Source of the DNA: Saccoglossus kowalevskii
Taxonomy: Eukaryota; Hemichordata; Enteropneusta; Harrimaniidae
Length of the DNA stretch: 31,851 nucleotides
Assembly: GCF_000003605.2 (NCBI RefSeq)
Contig: NW_003129359.1
Location: 574,300 to 606,150, forward strand
Reading direction: 5' to 3'
The translations under genes and the position numbers were made by a program. Position 1 is the stretch's first letter; each line of letters starts with the position of its first letter. The notes under the pieces are model-generated. The model was not told the DNA's origin, ran no database searches, and saw only the letters and a program-made list of their open reading frames with translations. Shown here one piece after another: positions 11,164-22,300 of the stretch.

Positions 11164-11376
11164 TTATTTTCTCAATGTTGATGAACCGAAGATAACAACT
11201 TGAGTTTTTGAAAAGTTCACACTCAATTTCCACTTATTGCAATATTCATTTAGCGTATTTAATGATGTCTGTAGACCGGCCTGGGTAGTGGAAATAAGGG
11301 CTAAATCATCTGCATATAAAATAGAGTTAACAGTGTTATTATTCAGGAGTGGTGATTCAGTATTGGCATTATCCAA
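11164..11376 (-). pseudogene. Reverse transcriptase palm fragment (YADD) of the LINE
   Basis: This open stretch keeps the palm core of the retrotransposon polymerase. ILYADDLALIS carries two of the metal-binding aspartates, and it is followed by the usual LNEYCNKWKLSVNFSKTQVV helix and strand. It is bounded by a stop and by a frame break towards the GVKQGC block upstream, so it cannot yield a working enzyme. Confidence 0.88.
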
Positions 11377-11943
11377 ACTATCCTTTAAATCATTAATAAA
11401 AATGTTGAAAAGAGTTGGGCTAGTTATACATCCCTGTTTTACTCCTCTATGAATAGTGAATTATTTATATTAATGCAAGCTTTTGTTTTTGAATCCAAGT
11501 TTTTTATTATTTTATAAATCTTGTCATTAATGTTATTTTTAATAGTTTTAATAGAATATCCTTACTCTTCATACCGTGTCGAATGCTTTGGCAAAATCTA
11601 CAAAACAAACAGTTTTGTTTATTTTTAATGTGTTTCTGAATTAGAGTTTTTAATACAAAAAAATGATCAGTGTTTTTTTCTGAAGCCGGCCTGGTTGTTT
11701 TTTAGTATTTTATTTTCTTCAATGAAACGGTTTATTCGTTTATTTATGATGGAACAGAAGACTTTACCAATACAACTTTAACTGATATTCCCCTGTAATT
11801 TTGAATTTTAATAATAAAAACAAACATGGCTGCCACCAGGGTTTGACCAGACTTCGCCGATTCTGTTCTACACTTTTTAGATTTCGGTATTCCCATGACG
11901 TATCCTTGGTAGGATAAGATGTATAATAATAATAATAATAAGA

Positions 11944-12061
11944 TTATTACGACGATACCTCAAGGTATGCACTCAGACAGTACGCATCGACCTCCGCTGC
12001 GCGTCGGTCGGAACTGCCGCTGTACTGTCTTCGTGCATACTTTGAGGTACCTTCGTAATAA
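11944..12061. mobile_element. 118-bp hairpin (foldback) MITE-like element
   Basis: The left arm 11944-11983 and the reverse complement of the right arm 12022-12061 match at 35 of 40 positions; both start TTATTACGA and end AGACAGTAC. The 38-bp centre is CpG-rich and holds a smaller CGACC/GGTCG inverted repeat, so single strands would form a long cruciform. It lies about 130 bp outside the truncated 5' end of the LINE, next to a short AAT run at 11926-11940. No coding capacity. Confidence 0.8.
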
Positions 12062-12239
12062 CTTACGACATCCACTGTGTTTCCTGTACCAATTATTGAC
12101 ATATATGCGTGCAATAACAGGACACTACCCACTATTTTTTTAATTCGTGTGAATTACTATACTTTTCCGAATACAAATCTTGTGTAAAGCACAGAGGCGA
12201 TTGTAAAGTTTACAAGCAAAAGTCAAAGTTCATTTTGTT

Positions 12240-12770
12240 TTGTGCCACCTATATGACGCCCAACAAGTCCCTCCGGGCACAACAATTTCAGACAAAGTCG
12301 GAACAACAGAATTACGTCAGAAAGTTTATTACAATCATTCAGATTCTCTGCATCACTCAACAATGCCTCACGGCGCAATAGACCATTTTCCGTTCACTGC
12401 GAGAATCACGCGTTATGCGTGAAATCGAACGTAAAAACAGGACAAACAAAGGTCATAGCGTCGTAGTCGCGTCAAACATCGCGTGGGATTTGACAAACGC
12501 GAAGTACTTTCGGGGACATTTCCATGCTTAATAATGTGCTGTCCACATTTGATGATAGGCAATTTCGATTAAGTGAGGGTATTCGGAAGCAATATTCCCC
12601 TGTCGAAGATCGGCCGGTCGATGTGAGCTACGAAATAAAGAAATTCGAGTTCAAAATCAAATCGTTCGATTTTTGCGGCAGACGTTCGACGCGCGTCTTT
12701 CATGCATCTCGCGAGATCTCGCAATTGTACGGAAAATCACCTATTGCTGAACAGCGGGTGAAATAAGATG
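12240..12770. promoter_or_regulatory. CpG-rich segment with a TCTCGCGAGA palindrome; candidate promoter
   Basis: CG dinucleotides are dense here compared with the AT-rich flanks. A perfect 12-bp palindrome, ATCTCGCGAGAT, is at 12706-12717. TCTCGCGAGA is the CGCG core-promoter element bound by BANP at CpG-island promoters in vertebrates. There is also a GC-palindromic ACGCGTTATGCGT at 12409-12421. I infer an unmethylated promoter or first exon, but direction is undecided and no partner gene is recognised. Confidence 0.45.
12524..12766 (+). CDS. Unrecognised 80-codon open frame inside the CpG-rich segment (weak candidate)
   Basis: The frame starts with an ATG at 12524 and ends with TAA. It encodes a hydrophilic, charged peptide (MLNNVLSTFDDRQFRL...) with no signal peptide, membrane span or domain I know. 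It could be a first exon: an A|GTGAGG donor-like site lies at 12572, and a TTTATTTCAG acceptor-like site at about 13159-13168 lies downstream on the same strand. Chance remains quite possible, since CpG-rich DNA lengthens open frames. Confidence 0.2.
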   Translation: MLNNVLSTFDDRQFRLSEGIRKQYSPVEDRPVDVSYEIKKFEFKIKSFDFCGRRSTRVFHASREISQLYGKSPIAEQRVK

Positions 12771-13923
12771 GTGCAAGAGAGTCAAATGATTGATTCATAC
12801 CGTCACTTCATCATGAGTGATATGTGCATTTATATCAACAATCTTGTGTCTATTCGTATTACATGTTCTATGTCATTATTATTTGTCGACTGTGTTGAGC
12901 CATTATTTCAACCAGCCACATCATCATTAATTAGTAAATCCAGTTTACATTAGAATACATTTCTATTATAGTTATGATGTAAGTTTTAAATGTATATAAA
13001 GTGTATTCATTACACTACACATTTAAATACGTGAGTAACCGAAATAACAAATATTTTTAAAAGCAGCATGTTTTTGACAGCGTTTAAAATAAGCTTGGCT
13101 GTGACAAATACATGTGTATTAATTGAATGCGTTTAAAATATATTAATTTTAATTTTATTTTATTTCAGGCAGGACAAAAATACACAAACATGAGGTTGAA
13201 ATATTCAGCAAATCTTTGTGCATCTATAATACTTTGTTTGAATTGATGAGATGATTCCTCTTTTATATCATGGATTACTCTACCACGTAAAAATTACCAC
13301 CAGCAACGCCTGGCTGCCAAGTGAGTTATTTGGCAACTTTCTTGCGTTACACAACACTGTTCAAAGGAGAATCATAGCAAAGTGGTTTGCTGACAGTCTG
13401 GACAGGCACGTTCAAGAGACAAACGCTGACAGTGCACTGAAAACAATAGCACACCATTTTGTTTTTCGATTGTCGATTTTGTGTTCTGAGACTAAATTTC
13501 CCTGTATGACTTTTGTATAAAAATCCACAACTGGGCAAGTTATTCACATCTTTGTCTTCCATTGCTATGCAGATTACATGGAAGATGTCATATATAATCA
13601 TGTCGCATTATTCCCCTGTACGTATCTTCATGGAGTGTAATCATGCTAGGTTGACAAATCATAAAATGACAGAACCCAGAGAGCCATGCATAAGAAAGTG
13701 AACAAGAGGTCATACTAGAAAAAGTAGAATATGTTGTGTTCTTTTCATATGTATGCAACATCAAAGGTCACCTCTCAATACACCTTTTCAGGTCGTATAC
13801 AACCAAAACACACACACCCACACACACACGCACAGAATGGCCCATATTTTACAGATTACAACAGACCAAGTGTGCATGACCATGAGATATGTCATCAATG
13901 AAAAATGTTTTTGTCACTAAACT
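12771..13923. other. Region between candidate promoter and LRSAM1 3' side; no gene recognised
   Basis: It contains a polypyrimidine tract plus TTTATTTCAG ending at 13168, which looks like a plus-strand splice acceptor. An A|GTGAGT-like donor lies near 13319, but the stretch between them is not open in any frame I favour. Open frames at 13251-13520 and 13347-13601 overlap on opposite strands and match nothing I know. Confidence 0.35.
13806..13835. repeat. Short imperfect (CA)n microsatellite
   Basis: About 15 CA units interrupted by CCC and CG steps. An ordinary simple repeat with no further structure seen. Confidence 0.8.
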
Positions 13924-13933
13924 TTTATTTATT
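13924..13933 (-). terminator. Candidate distal polyadenylation signal AATAAATAAA (minus strand)
   Basis: Two overlapping AATAAA hexamers on the LRSAM1 strand, 5.3 kb beyond its stop codon. Their position coincides with the change from CpG-depleted to CpG-richer DNA seen by eye. They could end a long 3'UTR isoform or belong to nothing. The nearer AATAAA at 18944-18949 is the conservative choice. Confidence 0.25.
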
Positions 13934-16183
13934 AAATGTGAACATACAGCATAGTATAAATGTACAATAAAAAAAAACAATTACAAGAACTACATTGTGA
14001 ATCATGAATGTAACTCCCAACCCCATCACTCCAAGCCATAAGAGTATTTTGTAAAGATGCACTAGTTTCATAGTGTTTCAACGAATGCGCTGTATTTATT
14101 CAAATTCGAGATGCAGCTTGCAGCCGAGAGTCAAGGTCGTACCTTTAATTACAGCAAGGTTTCACTTAATCACCCTTCCAACTATACTTTGTATACAAGT
14201 TTTCCTAATTGGTTAAGTGAATTTTCTAGTTGGAATTCACCGTACAGTTATGACGATTGTCTGAAAAAAAGCTAAGAAAGAACTCCCCTGCACTATACTT
14301 GAGGCATGAAATAGATATAGGTGCATGCATATAACTGTAATTGTCATATTCTGAATGATTTCAACAAAAATTATCTTCACTAATTTTCAGGAAGCTGTTT
14401 TCTTGATAATTTGTCTGTGAACATAGTTGAGTCTATAAACATCATAGTAGAGAAATCACCTTGATGTTGCTTATATTCTATAAGTGTCTCAACTCCTGTG
14501 TTTAGTCATACCCAATTAATCAACTCTGGTTATAAGATGGTTATAGGATGCAAAGTGTTCCCGATTTAACAAGGGTCCACCCAAAGTACATGGTACACAT
14601 GTGCCAAAGATCAAATCAATCGAAGTAGTGAAGGTCAAATAGCAAAATTACAAAAATATTTACTAAAATTACATAATTGAATCTATTGTTACAAATATTC
14701 AAAACTAATAGTGGTCAACTAAGGCTACACATATGCATCAAAACAATTGAGTAGCATTTTTCAATAAGTTGAACATTGAATTGGTAATGCAAAGCAGTCG
14801 CATCTAGAAAATAACCCTGAATACAAACCAGTCAGATCTATTAATTATAACCAAACACATACGTACCATGTTTAAGTGAGATCGTGAAAATAATTCATAA
14901 AATATCTAGGTAAGTCATAATTGATTAATTTATACAAATTAGTCAATTAATATGCACAGATTTAAAACCAAAACTGTTTAAATCTGGAGATTACCACAAA
15001 GCAGCTATGTTTGAAATATAACGAGTCTTTCTTGACATACAAGTGGATTAAAATTTTTGATGTGAAAAATAATAATAATAATGTGTAATTAATAAGCATG
15101 AATTTCAGCCCGAAATCTGTGGAATATCCAAGCCCATGTATATGTACAATGTTCATTCAAATCTGTTAAGTGATTCTTGAGATATCTGAAAGTTGTTAAG
15201 TGTGTGCAAATGGCCTAATTAATATGCAGTTATCACATGTCTGTGGTGCAAATTATATTAATAGTGACATTCAGCATAGAATATTAATAACTGATATTTC
15301 ACAATAAAAGTGACATTATGCATGCTAAAGTCTGCAAGCTCAAATAGGACCTGGGAAAACAAAGTCAAAACCAGAATTTCAAACTGAATAACACTAATCA
15401 CTCGCACAGTGCAATGACAATAACTCAATAGTTCATTTGGCAAAAATATCAAGGAAAACACTAGTGATTGTAAATGCAAATGCGCATCTATGCTTAGATG
15501 TTTCAACTCAATTGTTATAAATTAGCATATGATTTGTGAAGCATAGTTTCATAAAATCATAATTTCATTTCTATTTTTGACACTCAGAGTTGGTCATGGG
15601 ATAAAAAGGATACCACCTGAGATGCTTATGAACGAGTGATATCAGGTGATAACCTCACGGTATCACCCCTAAACTAATCAGGACTGGATTGTTACACAAG
15701 TTTTATTGAAAGCAAACGATTGATAATTGAGACACATGTGAAACTAGCCACTTAATACACACAGATTTTCAACAAAGAGCAAATCAGGTCTGCACATTAT
15801 CGAAAATCATATACATTTCAGTGAAATTCAGTGGTTAATGAGATATCAGTAGAACACACACATACAGGCGGTAACTAAAAACACTCGTAAAGAAGTGGGA
15901 CAAGTCATACAGATGGATTCAACACAAATACTTGCTACACTCGCATATACTATTATAAGTGAAGAATACCAAGCTAACAGAAGAACTGTTGAGTATCTGA
16001 GATGACCAGTTAGCTTAAAACAAGATGTACTGATGAAATACACTAAACTTCATGCATTAATTGGCATGATACAGCTGATGATAGAGGCAGACACTTATTC
16101 ATCACTTGCTGTTTACTTCAATATACACCAAACAAAAGCAAGACTTTTACAACAACAAAAACATGCTTCTTGCAACAACAAAA

Positions 16184-16255
16184 GAACAAGAAAACAGCAA
16201 ATGCATTTCTCATCATGCTGAACAAGAAAACAGCAAATGCATTTCTCATCATGCT
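16184..16255. repeat. Perfect 36-bp tandem duplication
   Basis: GAACAAGAAAACAGCAAATG and the 16 bases after it occur twice in a row (16184-16219 and 16220-16255) without a mismatch, and a partial third start follows. Identity implies a recent slippage event. Because 36 is a multiple of three, the duplication keeps short frames open on both strands, which explains the repeated peptides there. Confidence 0.9.
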
Positions 16256-16686
16256 GAACAAGACAGAGTCTGCAAATACTTTGACTACCGGTATTTGCAT
16301 TACGATTTATCAGTAGTGATATTAACATTAGAAACAAAACAAATAGTAAAATTTGTAGAAAAAAAAACAATCAAAGCAGGGAATTACAACAGTCACATCT
16401 TAACTTGTATGATACAAACTACAACTACATAATTTCACTATGGTCAGGAAATTCAACAATTTACAAATTATTTACAGTTTTGAGAACACCCAAATGTTCA
16501 TAATAATTAAATAAAACTATCAAGACATTTTCCATCATACTGTGTCTGCTAAAAATAAAGATATTCAAAACCTACAGTCAGAATCAGAGTTAATTAGTAG
16601 CAAGAAATGTACAATTCATTAATATAATGAAGAATCAACGGTTGTCTATTTAATGATATTACAATTCGGACCAATTCGGGCCTATA

Positions 16687-16854
16687 CTGTAAAATCCGTA
16701 TTAGAAGCTGCGATTCTATTAAAATGTTACAATGCAACATAAGTGATGCCGTTTTTACTAGATCATCTACAAATATGAGAGACGAGAATCAATTATCCAA
16801 AAAGAATGGGTGCAGCTTCTATTAGGGATGCAGCTTGTAATTCAGATTTTACAA
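16687..16854. mobile_element. TA-flanked MITE, copy 1 (168 bp)
   Basis: The left terminus CTGTAAAATCCGTATTAGAA and the reverse complement of the right terminus, TTGTAAAATCTGAATTACAA, are inverted repeats running through AGCTGC. TA flanks both ends (16685-16686 and 16855-16856), the target of Tc1/mariner-type transposases. It shares its interior with the element at 23142-23361: ATTCTATTAAAATG, TACAATGCAACA and AAAAAGAATGGGTG. No coding capacity. Confidence 0.78.
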
Positions 16855-18943
16855 TAGTATGAAATAAACAAATATTATAAATAACGAAGAATCGCATGCT
16901 TGCTGGATTTATCCACACACTGATAAAATCAATTCTCGTTTACAACACCAGGAAAGACGTAGAAAAGCAGAGAAAATATAAACACATTCCAAACAATTTT
17001 GATTTTGATTTGAGATTTTATAAGCATAAGATATTAATGGAGTGATCTAGATATATGACAACTCAAACGTGAGAAAAACAAAGGCTATCAAAATACCTTC
17101 TTAGCAAAACACATTATAATATAGTCAAGTCTCAGTTGTCTATAATCTTTAGCCAACTAACAAAGTCGAATCAATAACTTTGAAGAACATCATGTGAAGG
17201 TACATTGATTAGAATTATTTACATAATGTAGTTTGCATATCACATGGTTAGTTGCCAGTAATTGTACATCTAATATTAACTCATTACACAGTGTGACTTA
17301 AAGTTGTATTCTGAGAAGACCACAATATATTTTTTTTCTGTATAATGTGACAGAATATATATATGGGGAAACAAATCGGTATATGTTGTCAATATCAATG
17401 TGAATCACGCACCAAAATCGTATGAATCAGAACCAAATGGTCTTACGTAATGAGTTTGGATTAACAAACATGACAAAGCACAGATGGCTGGCGACAACTG
17501 TCGTTTTTGTGGACCCCCGGAATAGATTTAGAATTATAGATCCACAGAAGTGGATACTATTATTAACGACATTTGAAAACAATAAAATATGCTGACATTA
17601 TGTTTTCAGACGACGATTTCGTAATTCACACATAAGAGGAAAGAAAATATTTACACGCTGGACAAAATGCATCATTAAACTATTACAGTGTAATACTCAT
17701 TATGCACATTAGTTAATTTATATGCAGAGATTGAAAGAAAAACAAGTACAAGTAGGAAACTAAAATTAATCACTATAAAGTACTCACCAAGTCTGGCATT
17801 AGTAGATAGGTATGGATATATACAATGTTTAAGATACAGACAGAATAAAGTATAACAACTATAAACACAGACAATTCAGACTAATTATAACTAACTAATA
17901 ACTAATAAATAACTAATTATTTCATAAAACAACCATCTAGACAAACTAGGTACGAAAACACAAAATAACATACTTGATTTCCAATTTAAAACACTAAGTG
18001 TCTATAATCAATATAATGTGTGTAACTGTGTGTCAGTGTGACTGTATAATTCTCTGTATTCTCAATGTAACACAGATAATCTTTTATCCATTCAACCACA
18101 ATATTCAACAGCTTGGTCTGATCTACATATATGTCTAGTTAAAAAAACGCTAGACATTTGGGGATAATTAAAAAAGACAAAATAAGAAATTTGGGATTTT
18201 AAAAACGCCACTGTTATTGATTCTGCATACTTAGTAGTTAATATATAAAACAAAAACAATATAGGGTGATGTGCTGGTTTAGGAGAGTTTACCAAAAGTG
18301 GCACTCTGTAACTTTGAAGTGTACTAGCCTGCATGAAAAGTGTAAAAAAATGTTGAAATCATGATATATACATGAATTTATGAAAAATGATAATCAGAAG
18401 GAAATTGCACTGGTTAGGCATCATGACTGAGATAATCCCGGTCATCACCTTTGAGTGTAAATGTATGTGGCAGGATAGCAACTGGTGCTAATGAACGCTT
18501 GACCCTGTAACTGTAGAAATATACAATGTATGTATCATATAGATGCATGAATGATATCAGTTGTATATACACTGTATATATCTATCTATCAGCCTCACTG
18601 TTAATCACTTTTGTTACAGTTGACAAATAATAGAAGTAGATCCATGTCCTAATAAGTTATTTAAAAACATTTTTAAAAATTACAGTAATTTGTATAGACT
18701 GACTTGTTGGATTATCATTCATTTCTTTCACTGATGTTTTTCTCAGATGTCTGATTCGCAGATACATGTAATCATCAGTGGTATTTATTTAAGACAGCAA
18801 TCCAGTATCTTAACCAGTAGTAGTTAGTAGCAAGAATTTTATAAAGTAGACTGCAGTAGGCTCTAAGGGATGATTATATACATTGTAATATACTGTGGAA
18901 CGAGAAATTATTTGAGAAAAATATATACTGTATGCATGAATAT

Positions 18944-18949
18944 TTTATT
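18944..18949 (-). terminator. LRSAM1: Likely LRSAM1 polyadenylation signal (AATAAA)
   Basis: This is the first AATAAA on the minus strand after the LRSAM1 stop codon, 272 bases downstream, in the context CAAATAAAATATTC. No earlier hexamer was found between 18950 and 19220. Without transcript data the choice between this and distal sites is open. Confidence 0.45.
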
Positions 18950-19220
18950 TGCCCGATATATATCTTAGATATGATGTTGGGAGCGCTATCTTTTCCTCAG
19001 TACCATGCATACGATTAGTGGGGAATGACAAAAAGATTGGAAAAGTCACAAAATTTCAACTGTGCAAAATTGAAACGCTTGACTCTTACACGAAAATAAC
19101 GATAATAATTTCCAGTTCTACAGTATGAATGCACTTATACTCCCAGGGTATATGACTGGATTGAAAAACAATGACACAAAACGAGATCATGTTTTCTTAC
19201 AACTAAGGTGTAAATTAAAC

Positions 19221-19355
19221 CTACGACTGATTGGCATCGATGTTAATGATGACTTTCAATGTGATTCTTCCTCTACACATAGGACACTCAGAAATTGTAG
19301 ATGAGCACTGGTAGCAGCAACACACATGTCCACATGGCAGGAACACCATATCAGA
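19221..19355 (-). CDS. LRSAM1: LRSAM1 terminal exon 14: RING and stop
   Basis: The acceptor TTATTTCAG is followed by 44 codons and TAG at 19221. SDMVFLPCGHVCCCYQCSST then ISECPMCRGRI supplies the remaining C-x-H, C-x2-C and C-x2-C ligands of a C3HC4 RING related to those of IAP and MDM2-type ligases. A short LKVIINIDANQS tail follows, matching the short C-terminal tail of the family. All metal ligands are present, so E2 recruitment should be intact. Confidence 0.97.
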   Translation of the reverse strand, partial: SDMVFLPCGHVCCCYQCSSTISECPMCRGRITLKVIINIDANQS

Positions 19356-22300
19356 CTGAAATAAAAAATTATGAGAACTTATACAGCAGTATGATTACGA
19401 CTATATTATATCATAGATAAACTACACTCTGAGAGAGAAAGCATCATTTTGGGGTATTATCTATCTACGACAGGAACATAAATAGTAGGTCTGAATAACT
19501 ATTAGATAAATTAGCAAATATGATAGCCAAGGCTGACTGTCACATGACATGACAGAAACACCAGGTAGTACATTAAAATTTTCACCACCAGTTCCTTCTT
19601 TCCATCACAAATTCACAAAAAAGTCCCATTTATAGTCTGCATTTTCCTTCAGAAGATCGGGACAAAAATAGCCAAATTTTTTGAGTCAAAACTGAAAATT
19701 GAATCATATTCTATCTGTTGGCTCCAAAATTATTGTTCATTTCCAGAAATATTGAAGAATATAAGAAAAAAAATGGAAAACAGTTTGGTGGTGAAAGGGT
19801 TAACCTTGTAACTCCACAATCTTTATACAGGATTGGACAGGAGTAATATTAGCACATATCATGTACAACTGAAATAAACTGAGTATGTACACTGATCAAT
19901 TCATCTACTAATTTAAAGATGTATGGCAATTTCAGCTTAGATGATTCATTCAGATCAAGACTGATGCTGATCTGAAACACATGGATGAAAATAGCTGTAA
20001 ACCATGGAGGGCATTGTTTCTTACCATTTTATCCATACATACTACACACTCTGCGTTGACATGTGTTGTGATCTCTTCGATTGGTGGGGCTGTCGGCTCA
20101 GCAGCTGATGGCGTTGCTGATTTAGTGGGTTGTGAATTAACATCTAACCAAGGTTGGTCTTTCATTTCTTTTGTACGATACTCATCTATCGCCAATAATA
20201 AGGCCTTCCGTAAACCAACTTCATGTACTCCCATCTAGAAAAGATAAAATTGAAGCATCAATATATAGTTCTTTTTTTTTATTTAAATTCATAAAAATAA
20301 AAATAGCATAACTATAATCTGTACATCCTTTTCCATTGAGAACATAAATTAAATAACAAATGTATGGATGGATAAAAACAATATCTCTTCTTTGCATGGT
20401 AAATATGTGTATAAAATCCTGAAACAATGTATTATTTAAGCAGTTTGCACAAAAAATAGTTATTTTAATTCCTAGAAAAATTAATTAATATTCATATTCC
20501 TCAAATAATACCACATGTACTGTAATGGTATCAATGTTTCTCATAGAATAATATAACTTGATGGTCTACAAAATTCTTGAAAAATAATGGTACAGCAACA
20601 TATCTAAAATTTGGCAAGAAACACACTAGCCAATGTGTCACCTCAACTAATACTACATATAGTGTATTAATCGCATTGTATCTTATCAAATAATACAGCA
20701 TAAATTGTAAAATATTTCTCAAATAATAGTTTAGTAATATATTCAAGCAAAATAAAATACTAGTCATAATTGAAAAGCAGAAAAAGACTGCACTTGGCAC
20801 ATTTTTGATTGACTGGTATACTCATAACAACTTATAGGTTTACTACACTTGTTGAATCAACAGATCTCAGAAAGTTTATTACTAACATCTGATTCCCATT
20901 ACCAGCAATATAAATGTCTTCACTCTGTTTACTTACTGTATTTCTACGTCTAAAAATGTTTTATTTGGGTCAACTTTTACCCTACATCTTGAAATATGCA
21001 CTTGCTAGTTTCACCAAAATTGAACTTTGTTGACATTTTATAGCGATTAGTAAGATTACTAATTTTGAAGCTGGCCCCTAAAAAATTGCTTGAGTTATTG
21101 TAACTACAATAAGATGATAATTTTAAATGAAATTTAATGAATATCTGGAAAAATATATATAGAACATGTACCATAAATTGAATATAATATAATATCCAAG
21201 TTTGAAAAACATTAAATAAAAAGTAATTGAGTTATTGTAACAACGAGGAAAAGTTTTTATGACAAAGGCAATGATGACAACACTGACAACAAGGACTGAC
21301 ATTTTCTCATCATATACCTTGCCTTTCATGTACAATGATACAGACAAAATATAAAGCAGTAGAAGAAACCTATATACGCTGAGCTTATAGTCTGTCAAAG
21401 CTAGTCATCGTTCCTTAATTATTCCCAGCTAGGGAGAAGAAATCTACATGCATATGAATGTAGCAATGACAACTTGCATTCTCACCAAAGATTACCAAAA
21501 TCATTAATATTCATGAAATATCGAGTCTCACTTTGGGGGGGGGGGCACACTTTTTTCCAAACATTTTCCGCTATGTACAGGATAGAGTTAATTATTTTAA
21601 CTTACAATCTTAAGGTCTTCTTCAGTCATAACACACAAGGTTTCAATTGATACTCGGTGTCGTGCAAACTGAGGAATGTAGTCATCAGCTTTAGCCTTTG
21701 ATAAAATCTTCATCACGGCAATTTCTAAATTGTGCTCCTGTAAAACAAAGTAGACAGTAGAATAATTAGGGTGCACGTCTGTCTGTGTTTGTTAAAAGCC
21801 AGAGCAGCTTATTCTATAGTGAAGATAATGATTATTATTTTTAGATCATTTTTACATCACACTGTTCTATAAATATATCTACAATGGCTGAGAATCAAGT
21901 TTAATTGTAAGAAGTTAAATCAATCAAGCATAAACAAAAGTTTTCTACTTATTGTTGATAGAGGGCACTGTTGACATAGCCTAGCAGTCACAGCATAATG
22001 ATAGGTTGACTTACATGGTCAATCAATGACTGTGGTTTTTGATCCAATAAACGTTGATATTGCACAAGCCAGTAATCAACAGCATCATCTTCCCTTTTTC
22101 TTTCCATTTCAAGCTGTCAAATAAAAACAAAGCAATAGTTTTAATCAGTTTGCAGTGTGCGGAAAATCATAATTTTATACTGACAGGGAATGCATGGAAA
22201 CACACAGATTACTGCTTAAAATTTACAATACCAAAAAATGGTTGATAAAAGAAATAATTATAATTTGGGAATTTTTTTACAAAGAACAAACAGAAATGAT

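Larger units (their letters stand above)
10048..11815 (-). mobile_element. 5'-truncated, inactivated non-LTR retrotransposon (LINE) with reverse transcriptase remains
   Basis: Reading leftwards on the minus strand, the landmarks appear in correct LINE order. An NYRGI finger motif lies near 11790. INKRINRFIEE and NQAGFRKK lie at about 11690-11750. RT motif A, FVDFAKAFDT, is at 11604-11575, and GVKQGCITSPTLFN lies near 11430. The catalytic YADD is at 11316-11305, and a CR1/Jockey-like thumb follows to about 10860. The C-terminal C-x2-C, EDEEHF zinc-knuckle-like segment lies in 10470-10171; the expected last Cys is Tyr. Several frameshifts and stops separate these blocks, and everything N-terminal to NYRGI, including any endonuclease, is missing. 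This is a dead 5'-truncated insertion. I cannot assign the clade with confidence, and no clear target duplication was found. Confidence 0.9.
13934..18943. other. Non-coding region 3' of LRSAM1 (possible long 3'UTR); one MITE, one small tandem repeat
   Basis: Every open frame here is short and motif-free. Apart from the features listed at 16184-16255 and 16687-16854, I see only loosely repeated phrases around TTAATATGCA(C/G)AGATT (14940, 15210, 17710, 15750), which may be remnants of one old dispersed family. CpG is sparse, as in the LRSAM1 introns. Confidence 0.4.

Noticed and set aside
14162-14250. Suspected inverted repeat around TTCACTTAA and TTCCAACTA
   Set aside because: The phrases recur in direct, shuffled order and do not form continuous inverted arms.
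16106-16432. 108-codon open frame with two identical EQENSKCISHHA blocks
   Set aside because: The repeat comes from a recent perfect 36-bp slippage. The opposite strand is open too, and composition is AT-driven with no known domain.
19950-20024. Read-through of LRSAM1 exon 13 beyond ATG|GTAAGA
   Set aside because: The continuation breaks the RING after two cysteines; splicing to 19355 supplies all remaining zinc ligands in frame.
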